NCBI RefSeq assembly: GCF_006476045.1 | Contig: NZ_SRZY01000023.1 | Coordinates: forward strand, 372,001 to 436,000 | Length of the DNA: 64,000 nt | Reading direction: 5' to 3' | Source of the DNA: Sphingobacterium lumbrici | GTDB taxonomy: Bacteria > Bacteroidota > Bacteroidia > Sphingobacteriales > Sphingobacteriaceae | Part shown: positions 1 to 7,508 of the stretch, piece after piece | Layout of the letters: every line of letters starts with the position of its first letter | Numbering within the stretch: position 1 is the stretch's first letter | Made by a program: the position numbers and the translations under genes | Notes under the pieces: generated by a model | The model's database searches: none | What the model was told of the DNA's origin: nothing | Seen by the model: only the letters and a program-made list of their open reading frames with translations

Positions 1-1490
1 GAGTTATGCTGATGCTCTTCATATGGTCTATATTTCCAATCCAGCAATTTTCCATCTAGTAGTGTGTTTAAGTAATCCATGTTGTAGGAATGAGGCACTT
101 CGGCTCCCTTTCCATCTTCAGCCACAAGCCTGACATATGGATATATACCGGAGAGCCCCCCACCAGGAGAGAAACCATATCCCATACCATGTTGCCGAAG
201 GTTTTCCCAACTAGAATTGAGCAATATGGTTGACTGTATAGTAAACTTGGGGCCAATATTAAATTGGTTGGACAACCTAAGGTTTACACGTTGACTTTGA
301 GAAAAAATGTCTTCGGGACTATCTTTTTGATACATAACGCCCAGATTATATCCCATTCTGCTTCCACCTCTGCTTAAATTAATATTGGTCTGATTGCTAA
401 GTGGTTTACGATAAAAGTAATCCATAAGCTCCTTTCTATAGTCATGGTTACCGAGATCCGTTAAGACATCTTCCAGTTCTGCAATCGATATTGCTCCTGT
501 TCTGTACTGTTGCAGTGACTGAACAGCTGGTGAAAAGATAAATTGCTTTTTATTGACCGCATTTAATTTGCTGTCGTAAAAACCTTTTTCAAAAAGCAAC
601 CTCTCCATCTCGATAAAGTCAGAGCTTGACATATTGGGTAGTCTCATGAGGCCCCGCTTTTCGTTTAAAATGGCACGATGATTTATTTGTACCGACAGGT
701 GATCACTAACTTTAGCTTTTTTTAAATTAATTACCAGCACACCGTTCCCTGCCCGTACTCCCCATATCGATGTTGCTGCCGCATCCTTCAACAAAGTCAC
801 GGATTCTACATCGTTTATGTTTATTTGGGAGATATCACCGGAAAAAGGAAAATTGTCCACTACGATAAGTGGCCCCTGACTCAGATCGTTAAACGTATTA
901 ATACCTCTAATATTTATTCTAGAAGTACCTGTTCTGTTATCATATTGAAGGCCAACAGATGTACCTTCTAGGCTCTCAAGTATATTAGTCGTATTCCTTA
1001 ATCTTAAAGTTTCCGTATCAATATGCACGAAGCTTCCCGTCGCCCGCTCCTTTGGTATCTGCTGATATCCCGTGCTTACGACCTCAACTTCTTCAATCTG
1101 GTTTTCGGCCGGCTGTAATCCGATTTCTAGAACTGCAGTCGTTTCATCATAAGCAATACTTTGCTCGGTAAAGCCGATATGTCTAATGTGCAATATGCCA
1201 GTGGCAGCTCCGACACGTAGACTAAATTTACCTTGTCGATCCGTGCTGGTCTTCTCCCCTCCTTTGTCGGTATAGATGGATACACCTTCTAAGATCTGCC
1301 CGTCGGCAGCCGAGCGTACCACTCCTCCGAGCGTACGAGCCGACTGCGCCTGGGCATCACTAAACAACACACATATAAGACTTAGCACGAAGCTGAACAG
1401 CGTTCGGCTTCGGTTATTATTTGATTTGAAAAGATGAGATAGCCGCTTTAAATAGCACAGTTCTCTCCCACCCTTGTAAAAATTCTTCAT
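1..1490 (-). CDS. SusC-like TonB-dependent outer membrane receptor, 3' end outside window
   Basis: Outer membrane receptor that would import glycans or other large ligands using TonB energy. The reading frame is open from the ATG at 1490 to the window edge, giving 496 residues of a protein usually near 1000. Residues 1-30 are a basic stretch, 31-48 a hydrophobic signal segment ending in AQA. Residues about 54-127 form a carboxypeptidase-D-like (CarboxypepD_reg) domain. The plug follows: TGYQQIPKERATGSF at about 140-154, NIRGINTF at about 193-200 and LLKDAAATSIWGVRAGNG at about 233-250, all hallmarks of SusC-type plugs. The ligand cannot be told and any susD partner would lie outside the window. 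The long cytoplasmic extension before the signal peptide is slightly unusual. The region upstream is a 700-base non-coding stretch with strong palindromes. Confidence 0.93.
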   Translation of the reverse strand, partial: MKNFYKGGRELCYLKRLSHLFKSNNNRSRTLFSFVLSLICVLFSDAQAQSARTLGGVVRSAADGQILEGVSIYTDKGGEKTSTDRQGKFSLRVGAATGILHIRHIGFTEQSIAYDETTAVLEIGLQPAENQIEEVEVVSTGYQQIPKERATGSFVHIDTETLRLRNTTNILESLEGTSVGLQYDNRTGTSRINIRGINTFNDLSQGPLIVVDNFPFSGDISQININDVESVTLLKDAAATSIWGVRAGNGVLVINLKKAKVSDHLSVQINHRAILNEKRGLMRLPNMSSSDFIEMERLLFEKGFYDSKLNAVNKKQFIFSPAVQSLQQYRTGAISIAELEDVLTDLGNHDYRKELMDYFYRKPLSNQTNINLSRGGSRMGYNLGVMYQKDSPEDIFSQSQRVNLRLSNQFNIGPKFTIQSTILLNSSWENLRQHGMGYGFSPGGGLSGIYPYVRLVAEDGKGAEVPHSYNMDYLNTLLDGKLLDWKYRPYEEHQHN

Positions 1491-1679
1491 TTTTAAAGTT
1501 ATTTCATGATGACCTCCGAACTTGCACCTCTTTAGGTAGGTTACCACCCCTCCTGTCCAGCCAGATGCTAAGCCTTCGGTCTAATTACGTTAGTTGTAGA
1601 TTGGTAATCGAAATGCCCTTTTTACAATATCATAATAAAGGTAAAATAACGTCTCTTCAGGCATTCATCGATTTTTGAA

Positions 1680-1718
1680 AACTCCGTAAACGGAGTTAGG
1701 CCCTACCGAGCTACTCGG
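1680..1718 (-). repeat. Two adjacent small hairpins in the receptor leader
   Basis: AACTCCG (1680-1686) pairs with CGGAGTT (1691-1697) across a 4-base loop, and CCGAG (1706-1710) pairs with CTCGG (1714-1718) across a 3-base loop. Read on the minus strand they would sit in a leader RNA of the receptor, about 190-230 bases before its start codon. The first could act as a short terminator or attenuator, because TTTTC follows it on the minus strand. The function is inferred only from position. Confidence 0.5.
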
Positions 1719-1889
1719 GGGCTGAGATTTTGTTTCTTAATACTTGACTTTTTAGATTTCTCATAACTCGTTATAGTTAAACGAGCCTTATTAGATTGGT
1801 CACCAATTGTTTAAAATTTAAAAAACTGGTCGCCCGCATCCTAAATTGCAACCGCGGCTCTGGAGGGCCACCACCTCTTTCGAGATAGC

Positions 1890-1970
1890 TGTAGTACAAT
1901 TAGAATAAGCGAGCGCCAGCCCTATCCTACAAAGGTAGGACATTAGCGCTTCACTTACACTCGTACTACA
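1890..1970. repeat. Nested long palindrome (81 bases)
   Basis: Outer arms TGTAGTAC (1890-1897) and GTACTACA (1963-1970) are perfect complements. Inside, AGCGC (1912-1916) faces GCGCT (1946-1950), and the core TCCTAC (1925-1930) faces GTAGGA (1935-1940) across AAAG. Several nested stems in register suggest a cruciform-forming element, a miniature mobile element end or a structured RNA. No flanking direct repeat was found by eye. Confidence 0.6.
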
Positions 1971-2146
1971 AAATTTTCCAGATTCCGGTCACGAGGCTCG
2001 TAAATTAATTTATTACTTTTTCAGTATAAGTAGAACAAGTAACTTATCTCTATTTTTATAAAATGATCAATACATAAAGTATTTAAAATAACTTAAACAT
2101 TCAAAAACAAATATAATAACATATATTTAAAATCAAAAATAAATTA

Positions 2147-2160
2147 TCCTAAATATAGGA
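2147..2160 (+). promoter_or_regulatory. Short palindrome in front of the XRE regulator
   Basis: TCCTA and TAGGA flank AATA, 34 bases before the ATG at 2195. A small operator in this place would fit autoregulation by the XRE-family protein it precedes. The arms are only 5 bases in AT-rich DNA, so chance is not excluded. Confidence 0.3.
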
Positions 2161-2194
2161 TTTATTGCATAAAAAATTACTCCGAAATTGGAGC

Positions 2195-2818
2195 ATGAAG
2201 AATGATAATGAAAACAACGCGCTATCCGACCCAAAACTCAACGATGAAATTTTCCTAAAGCAACTAGGAGCCTTCTTGAAACGAATGAGAATTGCGTCGG
2301 GATTCCCAACAATAAGAGCATTTGTGGACACTATAGACATGAGTTACTCGCAATATCAAGGATATGAAAAAGGAAAGAATATTACGGTGGTAATCCTAAA
2401 ACGCATATTTTCTGAATTCAATCTACAAGTTGAAGACTGGCTAAAAATCGACATATTCAATATTGACACAAACGACCCTGAGGTTATCGAAAAAATCCGA
2501 ACAGCAAGATTAAATCAAGTAACAGAGCAAGTAAGGATAATTGATAGCGAAAAAGCAGCACTGTTATTACGTCCAGTTGACGTCCAACGGTATGTGGACA
2601 TATTGATTCATTGCCACATTCCCAAAAGTCGGTCGTATATTCTGGATAAACTCGTACGCCTTGATGATACTCACAACACCTTTCAACGTGTCGCTGGCAA
2701 ACTAATAATGTACGGTTGGCTCGATTACACCAACAAGGAAAGTAAGAATAGCCCTGCACAAGCATACTATACGACAGAAGCAGGTAAAAAGGCTTTGCAG
2801 TTAACGAATAGTAAATAA
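2195..2818 (+). CDS. XRE/HTH-type transcriptional regulator, first gene of the darTG cluster
   Basis: 207 residues counted from the ATG at 2195; a TTG at 2165 would add ten residues but has no better support. Residues about 15-75 read as a helix-turn-helix of the XRE kind: FLKQLGAFLKRMRIASG, then RAFVDTIDMSYSQYQGYEKG with the typical YEKG segment, then a third helix. The C-terminal half (VDVQRYVDILIHC onward) resembles a winged helix ending in TEAGKKAL, as in MarR/PadR-like folds; this part is inferred. It lies 20 bases before a small frame and 268 bases before darT in the same direction, so it may regulate the toxin-antitoxin genes. It could also control the divergent receptor. Confidence 0.72.
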   Translation: MKNDNENNALSDPKLNDEIFLKQLGAFLKRMRIASGFPTIRAFVDTIDMSYSQYQGYEKGKNITVVILKRIFSEFNLQVEDWLKIDIFNIDTNDPEVIEKIRTARLNQVTEQVRIIDSEKAALLLRPVDVQRYVDILIHCHIPKSRSYILDKLVRLDDTHNTFQRVAGKLIMYGWLDYTNKESKNSPAQAYYTTEAGKKALQLTNSK

Positions 2819-2838
2819 GCGCAAAAGTAAATTTACAA

Positions 2839-3045
2839 ATGGAAAGTCGTTATGAAAAATCTTTAAAGGAAGATATCGGAAAATTCCTTTCTGCTATAGG
2901 AAAATCGCCGAAAGAAGAGAGAGAAACTCCGTCTAAGGAAACGTCAAAACGTTGTGCACCTCATTATAGCGGAAACGACGGCCAACAGTTTCTTGGACTA
3001 ATTGAACAGCGATCACTGACACCATTAAAAACAAATACGAGATAA
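2839..3045 (+). CDS. Small hypothetical protein between regulator and darT
   Basis: 68 residues, charged, no membrane segment and no motif I recognise. It starts with MESRYEKSLKEDIGKFLSAIG, which looks helical, then becomes a low-complexity Lys/Glu/Ser/Thr stretch. Spacing is 20 bases from the regulator and 41 bases to darT, which fits a single transcript. The second half is compositionally poor, so the true gene may be shorter or the frame may be spurious. Confidence 0.4.
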   Translation: MESRYEKSLKEDIGKFLSAIGKSPKEERETPSKETSKRCAPHYSGNDGQQFLGLIEQRSLTPLKTNTR

Positions 3046-3086
3046 GATAAACAAAAGAAAAACTTCGTTATATTTGACAAATAGTT

Positions 3087-3734
3087 ATGCCTGCAAACAA
3101 ACCTGATATAGTTAGAGTATACCGTATTGTCCATATAGACAACGTGGAGTATATACTGCGGCATGGTTTGTTTACACGACATCATACTATGGCGGATCCC
3201 GATTATATAAACATCGGTGATACGGAGTTGATTACTAAACGAAATAACTATTCGGTAAAAATTAATCCACCTAATGGCCTTCTTGGCGATTATGTACCGT
3301 TTTATTTTGGTCCTTTATCGCCCATGCTTCTAAAAATAAGAGACGGTAATGGAGGTATCACAAAAAGGCCACAAAGTGACATTATATATATTGTATGTAA
3401 AGTAGATGATATTATAGAATGCTGTCCACATTGGTGTTTTACCAACGGACATGCAAAAACTGCTATTTCTGAATTCTACAATGACACTAGACATTTGGAT
3501 CAGGTGGATTGGAATCTCGTAAACCAACGTTATTGGAGCAACATAGAAGAAGATTTTGATCGTGTTCGACGAAAGCAAGCTGAATTCTTAGTTAAATACC
3601 ATGTACCCGTTAATTGTATTAGTGGAATTGCTACTTACAATGACAAGGTTAAAGAGCTTATTGATAATATTGTAAACGAATTATCGTTAAATATTACAGT
3701 AAAGGTAAACCCGAATAATAATTATTATTATTGA
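3087..3734 (+). CDS. darT: DarT-type ssDNA thymidine ADP-ribosyltransferase toxin
   Basis: 215 residues covering one DarT (formerly DUF4433) domain. The family transfers ADP-ribose from NAD+ onto thymidine in single-stranded DNA and so blocks replication. Visible family marks: YRIVHIDNVEYILRHGLFT at residues 12-30, the HHTMADPDY and IGDTELI stretch at 32-49, and R52, which lines up with the NAD-binding arginine of Thermus DarT. RRKQAEFLV at 161-169 follows, with E166 as likely catalytic glutamate. FYFGPLSPML at 72-81 is also typical. All parts are present, so the toxin looks intact. The stop codon overlaps the antitoxin start by one base (TGATG), the normal tight coupling of darT and darG. 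Confidence 0.9.
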   Translation: MPANKPDIVRVYRIVHIDNVEYILRHGLFTRHHTMADPDYINIGDTELITKRNNYSVKINPPNGLLGDYVPFYFGPLSPMLLKIRDGNGGITKRPQSDIIYIVCKVDDIIECCPHWCFTNGHAKTAISEFYNDTRHLDQVDWNLVNQRYWSNIEEDFDRVRRKQAEFLVKYHVPVNCISGIATYNDKVKELIDNIVNELSLNITVKVNPNNNYYY

Positions 3735-4789
3735 TGAAATATATAAAAGGTAATCTTCTCGAAGCCGATGCACATGCATTAGTGAACACTGTTAATACTG
3801 TGGGTGTAATGGGGAAAGGTATTGCCTTACAATTCAAGGAGAGCTTCCCCTACAATTACAAAGAATATGTTGCTGCTTGCAAGCAAAAAGAATTGCAACC
3901 GGGCAAGCTATTGGTCGTGAAAGAAGCAATACTAGACGGGGAAAAGATTATCATTAACTTTCCGACAAAGACGGAGTGGTATCTTAAATCCAAATATGAA
4001 TATATTGAGAAAGGATTAGAGGAATTGGTGAAAGTCATTAAGGAGTACAATATAGAAAGTATTGCAATTCCTCCCCTTGGCTGTGGAAACGGAGGCTTGA
4101 AATGGGAAAAGGTAAAATCTATGATGGAAGAATATCTTGGACACCTAACGCATGTCAACATTCAAGTTTACGAACCTAATGCGGCCGTAAAGGACATCCT
4201 AAAAAAACAGGAGACCGACAAGCAAGTAAAACTCACGCATGCGCGTGCTATGTTGCTCTATGCTATGTTTTATTATGAATCATTGGGGGAAAACACCAGC
4301 CTTTTTGTTGCTAACAAACTTGCTTATTTTTTACAACGTTTTGGGGAAAAAAGTTTTAACAGGTTAAAATTTGAGGCACATCATTACGGACCTTACAGCG
4401 TGGGTGTTGAACACTTATTACATCATTTGAATGGTAAATACCTTAAAGGGCTAGAGCAAATGAATGCGACGGCATTTGAGCCTTTGGAACTTCAATACGA
4501 CAAAGTAAAAGAGATTAGTGAATATGTAAAAAGGGAACTCAGTCCCGAACAAAGGATCCGTCTTTCTAACTTACTTAAATTGATAGACGGCTTCCAGTCC
4601 GCCCTATCTCTGGAAGTATTAGCTACTGTTGATTTCGTTAAGAAAAATAACCCGAGTATTGAACAAGCGGACATCGTAAAAACAATACACAATTGGTCTA
4701 ATAGAAAGCGGGAGCTATTCCAAGAAAAATACATAGAAGTAGCATATAATCACCTTGACAATTACAGTAGATCCTTAAATATATCTTAA
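3734..4789 (+). CDS. darG: DarG antitoxin: macrodomain ADP-ribosyl hydrolase with C-terminal DarT-binding domain
   Basis: 351 residues from the ATG at 3734. Residues 1-150 form a macrodomain: ALVNTVNTVGVMGKGIALQFK at 15-35 binds ADP-ribose, and NFPTKTEW places K79 where DarG enzymes have their catalytic lysine. IPPLGCGNGGLKW follows. This domain removes ADP-ribose from DNA. The C-terminal 190 residues begin HARAMLLYAMFYYESLGENTSLF and correspond to the DarG domain that binds and blocks DarT directly. An alternative TTG start at 3731 would add one residue. A full-length antitoxin next to a full-length toxin argues the system is functional. Confidence 0.92.
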   Translation: MKYIKGNLLEADAHALVNTVNTVGVMGKGIALQFKESFPYNYKEYVAACKQKELQPGKLLVVKEAILDGEKIIINFPTKTEWYLKSKYEYIEKGLEELVKVIKEYNIESIAIPPLGCGNGGLKWEKVKSMMEEYLGHLTHVNIQVYEPNAAVKDILKKQETDKQVKLTHARAMLLYAMFYYESLGENTSLFVANKLAYFLQRFGEKSFNRLKFEAHHYGPYSVGVEHLLHHLNGKYLKGLEQMNATAFEPLELQYDKVKEISEYVKRELSPEQRIRLSNLLKLIDGFQSALSLEVLATVDFVKKNNPSIEQADIVKTIHNWSNRKRELFQEKYIEVAYNHLDNYSRSLNIS

Positions 4790-5102
4790 CTAAACAGCAA
4801 GCAGAATGGAGCTGCCGCCGGAACCGATCCTATTATATCAGATTAGAACTCTGCCCTCTGCTCGCGCGGGAACCGACCGAAGGGAATTCTGCGGAGAGAA
4901 ATATCTGGACATGTTTCCTTCTTAACCATAGATTCCTCCTCGTAACCTCGTTCGGAAAGACGGCATAGTTTGCTAAATATTTTTCAAAAATATACAAATC
5001 GTTACCTTCCAAACGGCAATGTTTATTAAAAAATGAAACTGTGTATGGATATGCGGAGGGAGATTGGCGACGTTTTGAAAAACAGGTCAATTATGAAGCG
5101 TT
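4790..5102. other. Non-coding stretch after darG
   Basis: Just over 300 bases with no convincing gene. A minus-strand frame of 85 codons (4833-5090) has unnatural composition and no motif. No terminator hairpin was found directly after darG. Confidence 0.4.
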
Positions 5103-5134
5103 TTTGGTTGTGCGTAAATAATGGTGTATATTTG
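5103..5134 (+). promoter_or_regulatory. Bacteroidota-type promoter of the 55-residue gene
   Basis: TTTG at 5103-5106 is the -33 element and TATATTTG at 5127-5134 the -7 element (TAnnTTTG), with a spacer of exactly 20 bases. This is an ideal match to the sigma factor consensus of this phylum. The start codon follows 20 bases later. Confidence 0.75.
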
Positions 5135-5154
5135 TATATAACAGGAGGTTCGAA

Positions 5155-5322
5155 ATGAAAAATCTTGAAAATAAAAAAACAATGAGTAATGTCCAAAATC
5201 ACGTTCGTGATTACGGTAATGACCCTTATTTTATAAAAAAAGCAAACAAATCAAAGCTTTTTTTGGAAAAAAATGGATTCCCGAAAGAATTACTGGATAA
5301 AAAAACAATAACTCTAGCCTAA
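5155..5322 (+). CDS. Small 55-residue protein of unknown function with strong expression signals
   Basis: Translation runs from ATG 5155 to TAA 5320-5322. A full ribosome-binding site, AGGAGGTT at 5143-5150, sits 4 bases before the ATG, which is rare in this phylum and indicates strong translation. The product is basic and soluble, with an N-terminal Lys/Asn-rich part, then HVRDYGNDPYFIKKANKSK and FLEKNGFPKELLDKK, probably two helices. I do not recognise the family. An antitoxin, phage-derived or bacteriocin-like role is possible but nothing proves any. It stands alone between darTG and the decayed Rpn gene. Confidence 0.7.
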   Translation: MKNLENKKTMSNVQNHVRDYGNDPYFIKKANKSKLFLEKNGFPKELLDKKTITLA

Positions 5323-5436
5323 TTTAATAATATTAAAATCTTATTATCCAAAATTACATTCCCCGTGCTCCCTCCTCGTCAGTATATGCAAACTGCTGGT
5401 ACGTAGACTTTTTCCCGTGCCTAATTAGGATTGATA

Positions 5437-6082
5437 TTAAAGTGCTTTTACCTGATCAACTGTAAGGCCTAATGCCTTTGCAATATCACTATCAGATACG
5501 CCCAATTTCTTGAATTCCAGAGCTGCCTCTAGCTTCTCAGCCTCGGCTCTTGCGCGTTCTTCACTTTTGGCCTTCTCCAATAAATACTCTCGTGTTCCCA
5601 TGGTAGTACTCCTCCCGGTTTTTACTTCTACTTCTTTCTCAAACTTAGTTAAAAATTGTGTAGCAAAACAATTTTTAACGTTCTCTCATCGACCTATGAA
5701 AAATTAACTCTTCGATGAAACTTAACGAACATTGTTTGATTTTGAAAACTCACATAACGTGCCAGAAAATCGTATATACCCTGCCGGGTATCCTTATCCA
5801 TCTCACGCTTGATCATTTCTGCATAAAGATCTGCTTGATCTCTTTCAGCTGCTCATCGGTAACATTGCGGTGTAGGATTGCCAGCAGTGCTGTGAGTACC
5901 ACTACCGCAAATGGATTGTCATTTGCCCGAAGCACGGCCTCATCCTGATCCAATATCTTATAACTATTGAATCTATAAGTAAGGCTTGTACCCATAAACT
6001 CCTGAATATAGATCGTTGGACGGTAATTTCTATTGCCATCGGCCAGGATGGCAATAGCGGTAACAGGAAGAGAAAAGCACAA
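5437..6082 (-). pseudogene. Decayed Rpn-type PD-(D/E)XK nuclease/putative transposase
   Basis: Three pieces of one family appear in order but in different frames. Piece one (6082 down to about 5815) reads LPVTAIAILADGNRNYRP, FMGTSLTYRFNSYKILDQDE and NDNPFAVVVLTALLAIL. Piece two, in another frame just after, reads AEMIKREMDKDTRQGIYDFL and NQTMFVKF. Piece three, after about 70 inserted or scrambled bases near 5640-5710, reads FEKEVEVKTGRSTTMGTREY, then an Ala/Glu-rich linker and a C-terminal GVSDSDIAKALGLTVDQVKAL. The N-terminal nuclease part is missing, as the frame runs into the 3' end of the next gene. Proteins of this kind (RpnA-like, Bacteroidota PD-(D/E)XK transposase family) are intact at about 300 residues. 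This copy cannot be functional. Confidence 0.82.
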
Positions 6083-6102
6083 GTGCCGCGAAAGTATTAT
6101 AT

Positions 6103-6549
6103 CTATGCCGTCACATCTAATTTCGTACGGTACACAAAGGCGGTTTTACCTTCTTTTTCGAGCACTACATATCCTTTTATCGTTAAGGCTGCTTTGCTGC
6201 CGTCTATTCGGTTCAACACGCTGTTTCTACAGCTAAACCCGATGGAACGTGCAGAAAGCTCTTCGTTTATAGTATTTACTTCGAAAGATAGCTTATCAAA
6301 TGTATTCACACGCAATGCCGCATCAGAAAAACGTAAATCCGTAACGACAACCTGCCGCAGGCGACTATCCCCTGCATGGAGATAGAACATAAAGGAACCC
6401 TTTGTTTTATCGGGTGTATTGCCATCCCCTTTCAATATACTAACACGCAACCGGGCATACCGTTGCAAGCGCCGCGACAGCCTATACTGGTAAATGAGAA
6501 TGAAGGCCAAGGCTAACAAACCGCCCCCAATAATAAAAATAGTTTGCAT
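6103..6549 (-). CDS. Small membrane-anchored hypothetical protein
   Basis: 148 residues. Residues 1-21 are a single membrane segment (TIFIIGGGLLALAFILIYQY) followed by a basic RLSRRLQRYARLR stretch, so the N-terminus probably faces out and the rest sits in the cytoplasm, or it is an uncleaved signal anchor. The remaining domain is beta-rich, with patterns such as LRQVVVTDLRF and DKLSFEVNTIN. I do not recognise it. The 3' end lies 20 bases from the decayed Rpn fragment and may have been reshaped by that insertion. A 260-base AT-rich spacer separates it from the divergent lipoprotein gene. Confidence 0.6.
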   Translation of the reverse strand: MQTIFIIGGGLLALAFILIYQYRLSRRLQRYARLRVSILKGDGNTPDKTKGSFMFYLHAGDSRLRQVVVTDLRFSDAALRVNTFDKLSFEVNTINEELSARSIGFSCRNSVLNRIDGSKAALTIKGYVVLEKEGKTAFVYRTKLDVTA

Positions 6550-6809
6550 TCGTGGATTAATAATATTAAATGTGGTTTTTCATCTAACCTACGCTGTTGT
6601 AAGGTTCGTGTTACAAATATCAACATAAATGTCCATATAAAAAATTTTAACAACACTAGAAATCAAGCTTAACAAAAAAATAACCTTAATCGACCACAGA
6701 AAAGTTACACAACCAGAGCCGTACGATCACTATTTTAGAAAAATAAAAATGAGATAAACCATTCGCGATATAAAGCGATATAACAATAATATACCTATAA
6801 CAACTATAT

Positions 6810-7463
6810 ATGAACAAGACACTCCTGTATTTATTACCGCTTTGCGGTATGGCGGCATGCAACACCTATCCGGATGCCTTGCTCATGCCGGATGAAGATC
6901 CCTTAAATTCCTCCGGTATTGCAGCGGCAGATAACGTAGCCGATCCGGACCTCTTCCATCAGCATATTTCGGAGGGCAAGGTTGCATCCTTAACGTATGA
7001 TCCAACATCGGATTATCCGAAAAACCGAGGTCTTGACTTCCAAACGCACTACCGACAATACGAAAATACGATGTCGGAAAAAGGCTGGCAAGTTAAGACC
7101 ATTCAGCTTCTTTTTAATAGCCCTACCGCTGTAACTGTCCGTACAACATTTTCATCGGCCCAAGGTGCTACGCTTTTCCGGGCCGACTATGATTTTACAT
7201 TATCTATTGATCCGGCCGATGGAGCAACAAGGATACAGAGGAGTACGCTGAAAGGCAGTACTGTAAATAATCTCATCGGGCAACTGGCCTCTGTCTCACC
7301 TGCATTTGATCAGCATATTGCCCCTTATCTAACCAATAGCTTATTCCATCCGATACATTTATCCACCCATCTGTACACTGCCACAGATCAGCAAGTATAC
7401 GGAGGATTCTATGCAAACAACGATATCCACAATGGAATCTTTGGCTCTTGGCAGCTGCGCTAA
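6810..7463 (+). CDS. Lipoprotein of unknown function next to the exopolysaccharide locus
   Basis: 217 residues with a lipoprotein signal: MNKTLLYLLPLCGMAAC, with Cys17 as the lipidated residue. After an acidic linker (PDEDP) the mature part, from about residue 50, alternates hydrophobic and polar residues, as in a beta-rich periplasmic domain. No known motif stands out. It is 45 bases upstream of a putative glycosidase gene in the same direction. Both genes run toward the exopolysaccharide operon and share its terminator, so a cell-surface role with that polysaccharide is a reasonable guess but not shown. Confidence 0.7.
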   Translation: MNKTLLYLLPLCGMAACNTYPDALLMPDEDPLNSSGIAAADNVADPDLFHQHISEGKVASLTYDPTSDYPKNRGLDFQTHYRQYENTMSEKGWQVKTIQLLFNSPTAVTVRTTFSSAQGATLFRADYDFTLSIDPADGATRIQRSTLKGSTVNNLIGQLASVSPAFDQHIAPYLTNSLFHPIHLSTHLYTATDQQVYGGFYANNDIHNGIFGSWQLR

Positions 7464-7508
7464 CGAAATAAACCACTTTATTAACGTACTGAAATTATCA
7501 ACAAAAAC

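Larger units (their letters stand above)
1491..2194. other. Long divergent intergenic region with several palindromes
   Basis: About 700 bases separate the receptor gene (leftward) from the XRE-type regulator (rightward). No reading frame here looks coding. It contains at least three palindromic structures (1680-1697, 1706-1718, 1890-1970), which is more than a simple promoter region needs. Reading leftward it also holds purine-rich ribosome-binding-like stretches near 1512-1517 and 1548-1556. I compared it by eye with cobalamin and TPP riboswitches, RNase P RNA and tmRNA and found no match. Confidence 0.55.

Noticed and set aside
1676..1700. GTTAGGC resembles an integron attC core site
   Set aside because: No matching partner core site or integron gene; 7 bases is not enough.
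1700..1740. GCTACTCGGGGGCTGAGA looked like the start of a TPP riboswitch
   Set aside because: The second conserved part (CTGATCTGGATAATGCC-type) is absent on either strand.
4833..5090. Minus-strand 85-codon frame after darG
   Set aside because: Unnatural composition, no start signals and no family pattern.
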